Of a DNA stretch of 64,000 nt, positions 43,290-57,285 are shown piece by piece; positions within the stretch are counted from its first letter, which is position 1, and each line of letters begins with the position of its first letter. The translations under genes were made by a program, and so were the position numbers. Source of the stretch: Arbacia lixula (Eukaryota > Echinodermata > Echinoidea > Arbacioida > Arbaciidae); the NCBI GenBank assembly GCA_963669155.1, contig OZ022594.1, forward strand, positions 1,966,939-2,030,938. Reading direction: 5' to 3'. The notes beneath the pieces are model-generated. The model was not told the DNA's origin, did not search any database, and was given only the letters and a program-made list of their open reading frames with translations.

Positions 43290-45050
43290 ATTATTAGGTG
43301 GTCTGCCATGCCATGGCAGATCACCTCTTGTTTTTGTCCGAATTTTCTTTCTTTATTATTATTAGGTGGTCTGTCGCCAACGACAGATCACCTCTTAATT
43401 TCGTTAGAATTTTCTTTCTTTATTATTTATTTATTTATTTTTATTCCAAATTTTTGTGACATGGATATCTCAACAATACATAAGCCATATTTCATGAAAT
43501 GTTCATCATGTATGGACATATATGTGAACATGTTACAGCAACATTTTCAAGGTCATGACGTCATCGTGACGTCATCTACGAGCAGTTTAATGAAAAACTA
43601 TTACCTCATGTAGCTCTAGAACTGGTCATCTCTGTGTAATGAAATTTGACATGCATATAATTAATGAGTAGCTAATTAATTTCATTGAAAAAAAACGCGC
43701 GCGTACGCGTACGTTAGTGCAAAAACGCGCGCGCAAAATTTTAAAATGCTCCAAATCAACTCAAAATTGTTTTGCATATGTTTCAGGCCATTTCTAGCAT
43801 TTCAAAAATTTCCGCGCGTGCGCGCGCGTTCGCGCGTTTTTTCGTGCGTAACGCGAACAAAACGTCAAAATTCTGTTTTTTTACTGGTTTCATGTTACTG
43901 ACACTACATACAACACATCCTGTCATTTTGAGCCATTTCCATGCAATAACAAGGTCGTGCGGGTGCGTCAAAGTTCAAAGTCTGCGCGTGCGTCAATACG
44001 TTTTTGTGTGCAAATATTGCAAAAAACATGACTACCTTCAATCGGCCATAGCTCTTCAGAATGGCCGGTGACCCCCAATTTTTTTTCAATATTCTGAAAG
44101 AGTGGGAAATGTAGATGTGATTTAATGTTCGATTTACCTTTTAAATTTATGGTGATGTCATCATATTGCCATATGAATCGAAAAAATGATTTTTCATGTA
44201 TGACGTCATGAACTTTTTTACCCGCTTTTGTGTATCTCAGTAATTCATGGTCAATTTTCTCCCAAATTTCAGTATGTTGTAGCTGAGACCACGCTCCATA
44301 GTAAGAGTTGCCTTCATTTTTCTTTTTGATGACGTCTTCACGGTGTAAATTTCATTATACGCATGAATGTCAAAATCGCACTTCCGTGTTATGTCAATGG
44401 AAGTGGTATTTATGAAATGACATGACGAGCTTCTAGGAGATGTATCTCACTAATATGTCAAGCTTTCACTCTGAAATTTCAGTATGTTGTAGCTGAGTCT
44501 ACGAGCTTTCCGGAACGTTGTCTCCATTTTTTAATCAGATGTCGGGATCATGGTGAAATTTCAGCTTGAATATCGATTTCTTAATCATTCTAGCCCCTGC
44601 TGGGCATTACGTGTTAAGTGAATGGGAAGATTTGTGGCTCAATAGGTAAGGCGCCGTTTTAAGATCTCGAGGCCCCCGGTTCGATTCCTGGCGTGGGTAG
44701 GGTCAACTTTTGCATTCCTTTTGCAATGTTTATTTTGCCATCTTCTTCTGTTCTATGCCTCACTTTGTCATTCTCTTTGAGATTTTCTTTCCAATTCTTT
44801 TTTCTCTCACCCCATTCTCTTACATGACTATTAATCACGTTAGCATAAACATGTTACCATTTAGGAAATTCTCTGAAATTTTAGTATAATAGGTGCCCTA
44901 TGAGCTTTCTTGAGCGCTGTCTCACATTGCTTATGGATAGTTGGTGTCACGAATGAAGGTCTATAGTTCACCGTGCATTTTCCAGCCCATGTCTGTGCAT
45001 GAATTTGCCAATGCAGACCACCTGATACTTGTCCACAAGTATGTCTCGTT
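43290..45050 (+). repeat. Array unit 1 (type B, two 5' hairpins)
   Basis: 1761 bp. Hairpins at 43296-43326 (ccatg stem) and 43364-43393 (gtcg/cgac stem) differ in stem sequence while remaining paired. Confidence 0.8.
44628..44698 (+). ncRNA. tRNA-like module, unit 1 (type B)
   Basis: Boxes at about 44635 (tggctcaataggtaagg) and 44678-44688. Two bases shorter than type A in the anticodon stem (gccgttttaag). Confidence 0.6.
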
Positions 45051-46683
45051 ATTTATTTATTATTTATTTATTTTTATTCCAAATTTTTGTGACATGGATA
45101 TCTCAACAATGCATACGCCATATTTCATGAAATGTTCATCATGTATGGACATATATGTGAACATGTTACAGCAACATTTTCAAGGTCATGACGTCATCGT
45201 GACGTCATCTACGAGCAGTTTAATGAAAAACTATTACCTCATGTAGCTCTAGAACTGGTCATCTCTGTGTAATGAAATTTGACATGCATATAATTAATGA
45301 GTAGCTAATTAATTTCATTGAAAAAAAACGCGCGCGTACGCGTACGTTAGTGCAAAAACGCGCGCGCAAAATTTTAAAATGCTCCAAATCAACTCAAAAT
45401 TGTTTTGCATATGTTTCAGGCCATTTCTAGCATTTCAAAAATTTCCGCGCGTGCGCGCGCGTTCGCGCGTTTTTTCGTGCGTAACGCGAACAAAACGTCA
45501 AAATTCTGTTTTTTTACTGGATTCATGTTACTGACACTACATACAACACATCCTGTCATTTTGAGCCATTTCCATGCAATAACAAGGTCGTGCGGGTGCG
45601 TCAAAGTTCAAAGTCTGCGCGTGCGTCAATACGTTTTTGTGTGCAAATATTGCAAAAAACATGACTACCTTCAATCGGCCATAGCTCTTCAGAATGGCCG
45701 GTGACCCCCAATTTTTTTTCAATATTCTAAAAGAGTGGGAAATGTAAATGTGATTTAATGTTCGATTTACCTTTTAAATTTATGTTGATGTCATCATATT
45801 GCCATATGAATCGAAAAAATGATTTTTCATGTATGACGTCATGAACTTTTTTACCCGCTTTTGTGTATCTCAGTAATTCATGGTCAATTTTCTCCCAAAT
45901 TTCAGTATGTTGTAGCTGAGACCTCGCTCCATAGTAGGAGTTGCCTTCATTTTTCATTTTGATGACGTCTTCACGGTGTAAATTTCATTATACGCATGAA
46001 TGTCAAAATCGCACTTCCGTGTTATGTCAATGGAAGTGGTATTTATGAAATGACATGACGAGCTTCTAGGAGATGTATCTCACTAATATGTCAAGCTTTC
46101 ACTCTGAAATTTCAGTATGTTGTAGCTGAGTCTACGAGCTTTCCGAAACGTTGTCTCTATTTTTTAATCAGATGTCGGGATCATGGTGAAATTTCAGCTT
46201 GAATATCGATTTCTTAATCATTCTAGCCCCTGCTGGGCATTACGTGTTAAGTGAATGGGAAGATTTGTGGCTCAATAGGTAAGGCGCCGTTTTAAGATCT
46301 CGAGGCCCCCGGTTCGATTCCTGGCGTGGGTAGGGTCAACTTTTGCATTCCTTTTGCAATGTTTATTTTGCCATCTTCTTCTGTTCTATGCCTCACTTTG
46401 TCATTCTCTTTGAGATTTTCTTTCCAATTCTTTTTTCTCTCACCCCATTCTCTTACATGACTATTAATCACGTTAGCATAAACATGTTACCATTTAGGAA
46501 ATTCTCTGAAATTTTAGTATAATAGGTGCCCTATGAGCTTTCTTGAGCGCTGTCTCACATTGCTTATGGATAGTTGGTGTCACGAATGAAGGTCTATAGT
46601 TCACCGTGCATTTTCCAGCCCATGTCTGTGCATGAATTTGCCAATGCAGACCACCTGATACTTGTCCACAAGTATGTCTCGTT
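45051..46683 (+). repeat. Array unit 2 (type B, no hairpin)
   Basis: 1633 bp. Begins directly with a TTTA run after the previous gtctcgtt. The body is nearly identical to unit 1. Confidence 0.8.
46261..46331 (+). ncRNA. tRNA-like module, unit 2 (type B)
   Basis: Same sequence as the unit 1 module, both boxes intact. Confidence 0.6.
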
Positions 46684-48374
46684 ATTATTAGGTGGTCTGC
46701 CATGCCATGGCAGATCACCTTTTAATTTCGTTAGAATTTTCTTTCATATTTATTTTTATTTAATGCACCCCACTTTTTTGTGGGAGGTATATCTCAACAA
46801 TGCATGGACCATGTTTTATGAAATGTTCATCAAGTATACATGTACATGTGAACTTGTCACAGCAAAATTTTCAAGGTCATGACGTCATCGTGACGTCATC
46901 TACGAGGAGTTTAATGAAAACCTATTACCTCATGTAGCTCTAGAACCAATCATTTATAGCTCATGAAAGTTGACATGCATAAATTTAATGATAATACAAT
47001 TAATTTCAATAAACAAAAACGCGCGCGTACGCGTACGTTAGTGCAAAAACGCGCGCGCAAAATTTTTAAATGCTCCAAATCAACTCAAAATTGTTTTGCA
47101 TATGTTTCAGGCCATTTCTAGCATTTCAAAAATTTCCGCGCGTACGCGCGCATTCGCGCGTTTTTTCGTGCGTAACGCGAACAAAACGTCAAAATTCTGT
47201 TTTTTTACTGGATTCATGTTACTGACACTACATACAACACATCCTGTCATTTTGAGCCATTTCCATGCAATAACAAGGTCGTGCGGGTGCGTCAAAGTTC
47301 AAAGTCTGCGCGTGCGTCAATACGTTTTTGTGTGCAAATATTGCAAAAAACATGACTACCTTCAATCGGCCATAGCTCTTCAGAATGGCCGGTGACCCCC
47401 ATTTTTTTTTCAATATTCTGAAAGAGTGGGAAATGTAGATGTGATTTAATGTTCGATTTACCTTTTAAATTTATGTTGATGTCATCATATTGCCATATGA
47501 ATCGAAAAAATGATTTTTCATGTATGACGTCATGAACTTTTTTACCCGCTTTTGTGTATCTCAGTAATTCATGGTCAATTTTCTCCCAAATTTCAGTATG
47601 TTGTAGCTGAGACCTCGCTCCATAGTAGGAGTTGCCTTCATTTTTCATTTTGATGACGTCTTCACGGTGTAAATTTCATTATACGCATGAATGTCAAAAT
47701 CGCACTTCCGTGTTATGTCAATGGAAGTGGTATTTATGAAATGACATGACGAGCTTCTAGGAGATGTATCTCACTAATATGTCAAGCTTTCACTCTGAAA
47801 TTTCAGTATATTGTAGCTGAGTCTACGAGCTTTCCGAAACGTTGTCTCCATTTTTTAATCAGATGTCGGGATCATGGTGAAATTTCAGCTTGAATATCGA
47901 TTTCTTAATCATTCTAGCCCCTGCTGGGCATTACGTGTTAAGTGAATGGGAAGATTTGTGGCTCAATAGGTAAGGCGCCGTTTTAAGATCTCGAGGCCCC
48001 CGGTTCGATTCCTGGCGTGGGTAGGGTCAACTTTTGCATTCCTTTTGCAATGTTTATTTTGCCATCTTCTTCTGTTCTATGCCTCACTTTGTCATTCTCT
48101 TTGAGATTTTCTTTCCAATTCTTTTTTCTCTCACCCCATTCTCTTACATGACTATTAATCACGTTAGCATAAACATGTTACCATTTAGGAAATTCTCTGA
48201 AATTTTAGTATAATAGGTGCCCTATGAGCTTTCTTGAGCGCTGTCTCACATTGCTTATGGATAGTTGGTGTCACGAATGAAGGTCTATAGTTCACCGTGC
48301 ATTTTCCAGCCCATGTCTGTGCATGAATTTGCCAATGCAGACCACCTGATACTTGTCCACAAGTATGTCTCGTT
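46684..48374 (+). repeat. Array unit 3 (type B, one hairpin)
   Basis: 1691 bp. Hairpin at 46690-46720. The first 350 bp (tttttgtgggaggtatatctc) is closer to unit 4, the rest to unit 2, so it looks recombinant. Confidence 0.75.
47952..48022 (+). ncRNA. tRNA-like module, unit 3 (type B)
   Basis: Same sequence as the unit 1 module, both boxes intact. Confidence 0.6.
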
Positions 48375-49610
48375 ATTAGGTGGTCTGTCGTGCACCGACA
48401 GATCACCTTCTAATTTCGTCAGAATCTTCTATCTTATTTTTATTTTTTGCCCCCCACTTTTTTGTGGCATGGATATCTCAACAATGCACGTGTCATATCT
48501 TATGATATTTTTACCATGTATAGGTATACATGTGAACTTGTGAAAATAACATTTTCAAGGTCATGACGTCATCCTGACGTCATCTACGAGCAGTTTAATG
48601 AAAACGTATTACCTCATGTAGCTCACGAACCAATCATTTATAGCTAATGAAAATTGATATGCATAAATTTAATGATAATACAATTAATTTCAATAAACAA
48701 AAACGCGCGCGTACGCGTACGTTAGTGCAAAAACGCGTGCGCAAAATTAAAAAATACTCTAAATCAACTCAAAATTGTTTTGCATATGTTTTAGGCCATT
48801 CCTAGCATTTCAAAAATTTCCGCGCATGCGCGCGCGTTCGCGCGTTTTTTCGTGCGTAGCGCGTACGCACCATCAAAATTCTGTTTTTTTACTAGTTTTA
48901 CGTTTCTGATACTACTACCATCACATCCTGAAATTTTGAGCTATTTTTATGCAATAACAAGGTCGTGCAGGTGCGTCAAAGTTCAAAGTCCGCGCGTGTT
49001 TCAATACGTTTTTGTGTGCAAATATTGCAAAAAACATGACTGTGTATAATCGGCCATAGCTCTTCAGAATGGCCGGTGACCCCCACTTTTTTTTTAATAT
49101 TTGGAAAGAGTATGAACTATAAATAAGATTTCATGTATCATTTTACCTGTAAGTACATTGTGACGTCATCATATCGCCATATGAATCGAAAAAATGAATT
49201 TTCAATTATGACGTCATGAATTTTTTTACCCGCTTATGCATATCTCAGTAATCCTTTGTCAATTTTCTCCCAAATTACAGTATGTTGTGCCTAAGACATG
49301 GCTCTTTGGCAGGGTTGCCTTAATTTTTCGTTTTGATAATATCTTTAAAGTGTAAATATGATTATAGGCATTAATGTCAAAATCAGATGTTTCTAATTGT
49401 AATGTCAATGGGAGGGTCATTTATGTCTCTGAAATGTTAGTAGACATTGTAGGTGCGCTATATGAGCTTTCTTTAGCGGATTCTCTGATTGCTTATGAAT
49501 AGATAGCGTCACGATTGAAGGCCCATATCACCGTGCATTTTCTAGCCCATGTCTGAGCATGAATTTGCCAATGCAGACCACCTTATACTTGTCCACAAGT
49601 ATGTCTCGTT
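48375..49610 (+). repeat. Array unit 4 (type C, deleted, no tRNA-like module)
   Basis: 1236 bp. Hairpin 48378-48408 with the gtcg/cgac stem. An internal deletion joins gggagggtcatttatg to tctctgaaatgttag and removes the whole tRNA-like segment. Confidence 0.8.
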
Positions 49611-50928
49611 TATTTATTTTTATTCCAATTTTTGTGGCATAGATATCTCAACAATGCATAAACCATTTTTCATGAAATCTTCATCATGCATGGGTATGTA
49701 CGTGAACATGTTCCAGCAACATTTTCAAGGTCATGACGTCATCGTGACGTCATCTACGAGCAATTTAATGAAAATCGATTGTTGGATATATCTCTTGAAC
49801 CAATCATTGATATGTAATGAAATTTGACATGCATCAAAGTAATGATAAGTCAATTGATCTCAATTAATAAAAACGCGCGCGTACGCGTACCTTAGTGCAA
49901 AAACGCGCGCGCAAAATTTTAAAATGCTCAGAATCAACTCAAAATTGTTTTGCATATGTTTCAGGCCATTTCTAGCATTTCAAAAATTTCCGCGCGTGCG
50001 CGCGCGTTCGCGCGTTTTTTCGTGCGTTACGAGTACGCAGCCTCAAAATTCCATGTTTTTATTGGTTTCATATCCCTGACACTACAAACAACACATCCTG
50101 CAATTTTGAGCAATTTCCATGCAATAGTAAGGTCGTGCGGGTACGTCAAAGTTGAAAGTCTGCGCGTGCGTCAATACGTTTTTGTGTGCAAATATTGCAA
50201 AAAACATTAGTGTCTTCAATCGGCCATAGCTCTTCAGAATGGCCGGTGACCCCCAATTTTCTTTTTAAATTTGGAAAGAATATGAAATGTAGATGTGAAT
50301 TCATGTGTCATTTTACTGGTAAGTACATCGTGACGTCATCATATTGCCATATAAATCGAAAAAATGAATTTTCAATTATGACGTCATGAATTTTTTTACC
50401 CGCTTTTGGATATCTCAGTTATCCTTGGTCAATTTTCTCCCAAATTTCACTATGTTGTAGCTGAGACCTTTTTCTACAAAAAACTTTCAGCCATTAGTCA
50501 TTTTGATGACGTCTTTATGGTTTTAATTTCATTATACGCATTAGTGTCATAATCGGACGCATGTACGTGTAATGTCAATGGAAGGGATATTTATGAAATA
50601 ACATGACGACCTACTAGGAGCTATATCTCGCTGATGTTTGAATCTGTTACTCTGAAATTTTAGTATGTTGTAGCTCAGTCTACTAGCTTTCGGAGTCGTG
50701 GGCTCTACTTTTTAATCAGATGTCGGGATCATGGTGAAATTTCAGCTTGAAAATCGATTTCTAAATCATTCTAGCCACTGCTAGCGGGCATTACGTGAAA
50801 AGTGAAGGCGAAGATTTGTGGCTCAATGGGTAAGGCGATGTTTTAAGAACGTGCATTTACCAGCCCATGCCAGTGCATGAATTTGCCAATGCAGACCACC
50901 TTATACTTGTCCACAAGTATGTCTCGTT
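49611..50928 (+). repeat. Array unit 5 (type C, truncated tRNA-like module)
   Basis: 1318 bp. No 5' hairpin. The tRNA-like module is cut after gatgttttaagaac and joined straight to gtgcatttaccagcccatg. Confidence 0.8.
50812..50850 (+). pseudogene. tRNA-like module, 3' half deleted (unit 5)
   Basis: Box A is present (tggctcaatgggtaagg), box B is lost. Confidence 0.6.
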
Positions 50929-52402
50929 TATTAGGTGGTCTGCCATGCCATGGCAGATCACCTCTTGTGTTTGTCCGAATTTTCTTTCTTTCTTTATTTA
51001 TTTATTAGGTGGTCTGCCATGCCATGGCAGATCACCTCTTGTGTTTGTCCGAATTTTCTTTCTTTATTTATTTATTTATTTTTATTCCAAATTTTTGTGG
51101 CATTGATATCTCAACAATGCATAGACCATGTTTCATGAAATGTTCACCATGTATAGGTATATATGTGAATATGGTCCAGCAACATTTTCAAGGTCATGAC
51201 GTCATCGTGACGTCATCTACGAGCAGTTTAATGAAAACCTATTACCTCATGTAGCTCTAGAACCAATCATTTATAGCTAATGAAAATTGACATGCATAAA
51301 TTTAATGATAAAACAATTAATTTCAATCAATAAAAACGCGCGCGTACGCGTACGTTAGTGCAAAAACGCGCGCGCAAAATTTTAAAATGCTCAAAATCAA
51401 CTCAAAATTGTTATGCATATGTTTCAGGCCATTTCCAGCATTTCGAAAATTTCCGCGCGTGCGCGCGCGTTCGCGCGTTTTTCCGTGCGTAACGCGAACA
51501 AAACGTCAAAATTCCGTTTTTTTACTAGATTCATATTACTTACACTACATACAACACATCCTGTCATTTTGAGCCATTTCCATGCAATAACAAGGTCGTG
51601 CAGGTGCGTCAAAGTTCAAAGTCTGCGCGTGCGTCAATACGTTTTTGTGTGCAAATATTGCAAAAAACATGACTACCTTCAATCGGCCATAGCTCCTCAG
51701 AATGGCCGGTGACCCCCAATTTATTTTTAACATTTGGAAAGAGTATGAAATGTAGATGTCATTTCATGTGTCATTTTACCAGTAAGTACATGGTGACGTC
51801 ATCATATTGCCATATGAATCGAAAAAATGAATTTTCAATTATGACGTCATGAATTTTTTTACCCGCTTTTGCATATCTCAGTAATCCTTGGTCAATTTTC
51901 TCCCAAATTTCAGTATGTTGTGCCTAGGACATTGCTCTGCGGCAGGCTTGCCCTAACTTTTCAATTCGTTAACGTCTTCAAGGTGAAAATATGATTATAG
52001 GCATTAAAGTCAGAATCAGACGTTTTCACGTGTAATGTCAATAAAAGGGTCATTTATTTGAAATCATGAAATGACAAGGCAATCCTTCAGGAGCTATATC
52101 TTTTCCTATGTTACGATCTTTTACTCTGAAATTTTAGTATGTTGTAGCTGAATCTAGTAGCTTTCGGCCATGTGGTCTCCATTTTTTCATTAGATATCGG
52201 GATCATGGCAAAATTTCAGCTTGAATATCGATTTCTAAATCATTCTAGCCACTGCTAGCGGGCATTACGTGAAAAGTGAATGCAAAGATTTGTGGCTCAA
52301 TGGGTAAGGCGATGTTTTAAGAACGTTCATTTACCAGCCCATGCCAGTGCATGAATTTGCCAATGCAGACCACCTTATACTTGTCCACAAGTATGTCTCG
52401 TT
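50929..52402 (+). repeat. Array unit 6 (B/C mosaic, two hairpins)
   Basis: 1474 bp. Hairpins 50933-50963 and 51007-51037 are each followed by the same gtccgaattttctttct stretch, as if one copy was inserted in the other's TTTA tail. The 5' half is type B, and the 3' half has the type C truncated module. Confidence 0.8.
52286..52323 (+). pseudogene. tRNA-like module, 3' half deleted (unit 6)
   Basis: Same break point as unit 5 (after ttttaagaacg), showing the deletion spread between units. Confidence 0.6.
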
Positions 52403-54028
52403 ATTATTTATTTTTATTCCTATTTTTTGTGACATGGATATCTCAACAATGCATGGACCATGTTTCATCAAATGTTCATCATGTATAGGTATATATGTGA
52501 ACATGTTACAGGAACATTTTCAAGGTCATTACGTAATCGTGACGTCATGCACGAGCAATTTAATGAAAATCTATTATTTCATGTAGCTCTAAAACCGTTC
52601 ATCTCTGTGTAATGAAATTTGGCATGTATATAATTAATGACAAGACAATTAATTTCAATGAAAAAAAAACGCGCGCGTACGCGTACGTTAGTGCATTAAC
52701 GCGCGCGTAAAATAAAAAAATGCTCCAAATCAACTAGAAATTGTTTTGCATATGTTTGAGGCCATTTCTAGCATTTTTCAAATTTCCGCGCGTACGCGCG
52801 CGCGCGCGCGTTTTTCCGTGCGTTTAGCAAACGCAACGTCGGAAAACCATTTTTTTACTGGATTCATGTTTCTTACACTGCAAACAACACATCCTGAAAT
52901 TTTGAGCCATTTCCATGCAATAATAAGGTCGTGCTGGTGCGTCAAAGTTCAAAGTCCGCGTGTGCGTCAATACGTTTTTGTGTGCAAATATTGCAAAAAA
53001 CATGACCACCTTCAATCGGCCATAGCTCCTCAGAATGGCTGGTGACCCCCAATTTTTTTTTCATATTTTGAAAGAGTGGGAACTGTAGATGCTATTTCAT
53101 GTATCATTTGGTCGTTAAATACATCGTAACGTCATCATATTGCCATATGAATCGAAAAAATCAATTTTCATGTATGACGTCATAAACTTTTTTACCCGTT
53201 CTTGCGTATCTCAGTAATCTTTGGTCAATTTTGTTCCAAATTTCAGTATGTGATAGGTGAGACATTGCTCTATGAGAAATTAGCCCTAATATTTCAATAG
53301 GATTCCGTCTTCATGGTATAAATTTGATTATAGACATTAATGTCAAAATCGATCGTATGTACGTGTTATGTCAATGGAAGGGGTATTTATTAAATGACAT
53401 GACGATCTTCTAGGAGCTGTATCTCGCTTATGTTCAATTCTGTTACTCTGAAATTTTAGTATGTTGTAGCTGAGTCTACTAGCTTTCGGTGACGTGATCT
53501 TTATTTTTTAATCAGATGTCGCGATCATGGCGAAATTTCATCTTGAATGTCAATTTCTTAATCTGCTGGGCATTACGTGTTAAGTGAATGGGAAGATGTG
53601 TGGCTCAATTGGTAAGGCGCCGCGTTTTAAGATCTCGAGGCTCCCGGTTCGATTCCTGGAGTGGGTAGGGTAAATTTTTGCATTCCTTTTACAATGCTTT
53701 TTTTGCCATCTTCTTCTGTTCTATCCCTCACTTTGTCATTCTCTTTGAGATTTTCTTTCCCATTCGTTTTCTCTCGCCCCTTTATCTTACGTGGCTATTA
53801 ATTACATGTTAGCACAATATACATGTAACCATTTAGGCATGTCTCTGAAATGTACGTTAGTAGACATTGTAGGTGCGCTCTGAGCTTTCTTAAGCGGAGT
53901 CTCTGATTGCTTATGAATAGATGGTGTCACGATTGAAGGTCCATATCACCGTGCATTTTCTAGCCCATGTCAGTGCATGAATTTGCCAATGCAGACCACC
54001 TTATACTTGTCCACAAGTATGTCTCGTT
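52403..54028 (+). repeat. Array unit 7 (type A, no hairpin)
   Basis: 1626 bp. Carries the A-type (CG)n block (cgcgcgcgcgcg at about 52798) and ccgcgttttaag in the tRNA-like module. A short deletion removes cattctagcccc. Confidence 0.8.
53594..53666 (+). ncRNA. tRNA-like module, unit 7 (type A)
   Basis: Type A, with ggctcccgg in place of ggcccccgg before box B. This restores no extra stem pair. Confidence 0.6.
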
Positions 54029-55654
54029 ATTATTTATTTTTATTCCTATTTTTTGTGACATGGATATCTCAACAATGCATGGACCATGTTTCATCAAATG
54101 TTCATCATGTATAGGTATATATGTGAACATGTCACAGGAACATTTTCAAGGTCATTACGTAATCGTGACGTCATGCACGAGCAATTTAATGAAAACCTAT
54201 TATTTCATGTAGCTCTAAAACCGTTCATCTCTGTGTAATGAAATTTGGCATGTATATAATTAATGACAAGACAATTAATTTCAATGAAAAAAAACGCGCG
54301 CGTACGCGTACGTTAGTGCATTAACGCGCGCGTAAAATAAAAAAATGCTCCAAATCAACTAGAAATTGTTTTGCATATGTTTGATGCCATTTCTAGCATT
54401 TTTCAAATTTCCGCGCGTACGCGCGCGCGCGCGCGTTTTTCCGTGCGTTTAGCAAACGCAACGTCGGAAAACCGTTTTTTCACTAGATTCATGTTTCTGA
54501 CACTGCAAACAACACATCCTAAAATTTTGAGCCATTTCTATGCAATAATAAGGTCGTGCGGGTGCGTCAAAGTTCAAAGTCCGCGCGTGCGTCAATACGT
54601 TTTTGTGTGCAAAAACATGACCACCTTCAATCGGCCATAGCTCCTCAGAATGGCTGGTGACCCCCAATTTTTTTTTCATATTTTGAAAGAGTGGGAACTG
54701 TAGATGCTATTTCATGTCCCATTTGGTCGTTAAATACATCGTAACGTCATCATATTGCCATATGAATCGAAAAAATCAATTTTCATGTATGACGTCATGA
54801 ACTTTTTTACCCGTTCTTGCGTATCTCAGTAATCTTTGGTCAATTTTGTTCCAAATTTCAGTATGTGATAGCTGAGACATTGCTCTATGAGAAAGTAGCC
54901 CTAATATTTCAATAGGATTCTATCTTCATGGTATGAATTTGATTATAGGCATTAATGTCAAAATCGATCGTAAGTACGTGTTATGTCAATGGAAGGGGTA
55001 TTTATTAAATGACATGACGATCTTCTAGGAGCTGTATCTCGCTTATGTTCAATTCTGTTACCCTGAAATTTCAATATGTTGTAGCTGAGTCTACTAGCTT
55101 TCGGGGACGTCATCTTTATTTTTCAATCAGATGTCGCGATCATGGCGAAATTTCATCTTGAATATCAATTTCTTAATCATTCTAGCCCCTGCTGGGCATT
55201 ACGTGTTAAGTGAATGGGAAGATGTGTGGCTCAATTGGTAAGGCGCCGCGTTTTAAGATCTCGAGGCCCCCGGTTCGATTCCTGGAGTGGGTAGGGTAAA
55301 TTTTCGCATTCCTTTTACAATGTTTCTTTTGCCATCTTCTTCTGTTCTATCCCTCACTTTGTCTTTCTCTTTGAGATTTTCTTTCCCATTCGTTTTCTCT
55401 CGCCCCTTTATCTTACGTGGCTATTAATTACATGTTAGCACAATATACATGTAACCATTTAGGCATGTCTCTGAAATGTACGTTAGTAGACATTGTAGGT
55501 GCGCTATGAGCTTTCTTGAGCGGAGTCTCTGATTGCTTATGAATAGATGGTGTCACGATTGAAGGTCCATATCACCGTGCATTTTCTAGCCCATGTCAGT
55601 GGATGAATTTGGCAATGCAGACCACCTTATACTTGTCCACAAGTATGTCTCGTT
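54029..55654 (+). repeat. Array unit 8 (type A, near-identical to unit 0)
   Basis: 1626 bp. It shares the tattgc deletion and most single-base variants with unit 0, although unit 7 lies beside it. Confidence 0.8.
55220..55292 (+). ncRNA. tRNA-like module, unit 8 (type A)
   Basis: Identical to the unit 0 module over the boxes and loop. Confidence 0.6.
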
Positions 55655-57285
55655 ATTTATTTATTTATTTATTTTTATTCCAAATTTTTGTGGCATGGAT
55701 ATCTCAACAATGCATACACCATTTTTCATCAAATCTTTATCATGCATGGGTATATACGTGAACATGTTCCAGCAACATTTTCAAGGTCATGACGTCATCG
55801 TGACGTCATGCACGAGCAATTTAATGAAAATCTATTATTTCATGTAGCTCTAGAACAGGTCATCTCTGTGTAATGAAATTTGGCATGCATATAATTAATG
55901 AGTAGCCAATTAATATCATTGAAAAAAAACGCGCGCGTACGCGTGCGTTAGTGCAAAAACGCGCGCGCAAAATTTTAAAATGCTCTAAATCAACTCAAAA
56001 TTGTTTTGCATATGTTTCAGGCCATTTCTAGCATTTCAAAAATTTCCGCGCGTACGCGCGCGTTCGCGCGTTTTTCCGTGCGTAACGCGAACAAAACGTC
56101 AAAATTCCGTTTTTTTACTGGATTCATGTTACTGACACTACATACAACACATCCTGTCATTTTGAGCCATTTCCGTGCAATAACAAGGTCGTGCGGGTGC
56201 GTCAAAGTTCAAAGTCTGCGCGTGCGTCAATACGTTTTTGTGTGCAAATATAGTAAAAAAACATGACTACCTTCATTCGGCCATAGCTCTTCAGAATGGC
56301 TGGTGACATCCAATTTTTTTTTAATATTCTGAAAGAGTGGAAAATGCAGATGTGATTTAATGTTCGATTTACCTTTTAAATTTATGTTGATGTCATCATA
56401 TTGCCATATGAATCGAAAAAATGATTTTTCATGTATGACGTCATGAACTTTTTTACCCGCTTTTGTGTATCTCAGTAATCCATGGTCAATTTTCTCCCAA
56501 ATTTCAGTATGTTGTAGCTGAGACCTCGCTCCATAGTAGGAGTTGCCTTCATTTTTCATTTTGATGACGTCTTCACGGTGTAAATTTCATTATACGCATG
56601 GATGTCAAAATCGCACTTCCGTGTTATGTCAATGGAAGTGGTATTTATGAAATGACATGACGAGCTTCTAGGAGATGTATCTCACTAATATGTCAAGCTT
56701 TCACTCTGAAATTTCAGTATGTTGTAGCTGAGTCTACGAGCTTTCCGAAACGTTGTCTCTATTTTTTAATCAGAAGTCGGGATCATGGTGAAATTTCAGC
56801 TTGAATATCGATTTCTTAATCATTCTAGCCCCTGCTGGGCATTACGTGTTAAGTGAAAGGGAAGATTTGTGGCTCAATAGGTAAGGCGCCGTTTTAAGAT
56901 CTCGAGGCCCCCGGTTCGATTCCTGGCGTGGGTAGGGTCAACTTTTGCATTCCTTTTGCAATGTTTATTTTGCCATCTTCTTCTGTTCTATCCCTCACTT
57001 TGTCATTCTCTTTGAGATTTTTTTTCCAATTCTTTTTTCTCTCGCCCCATTCTCTTACATGACTATTAATCACGTTAGCATAAACATGTTACCATTTAGG
57101 AAATTCTCTGAAATGTTAGTATAATAGGTGCCCTATAAGCTTTCTTGAGCGGTGTCTCACATTGCTTATGAATAGATGGTGTCACGATTGAAGGTCTATA
57201 GTTCACCGTGCATTTACCATACAATGTCTGTGCACAAATTTGCCAATGCAGACCACCTTATACTTGTCCACAAGTATGTCTCGTT
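55655..57285 (+). repeat. Array unit 9 (type B, no hairpin)
   Basis: 1631 bp. The body follows units 1-3, with a few changes such as gcgtgcgttagtg in the first CpG block. Confidence 0.8.
56863..56933 (+). ncRNA. tRNA-like module, unit 9 (type B)
   Basis: Both boxes intact. Upstream aagtgaaagg differs by one base from its neighbours. Confidence 0.6.
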
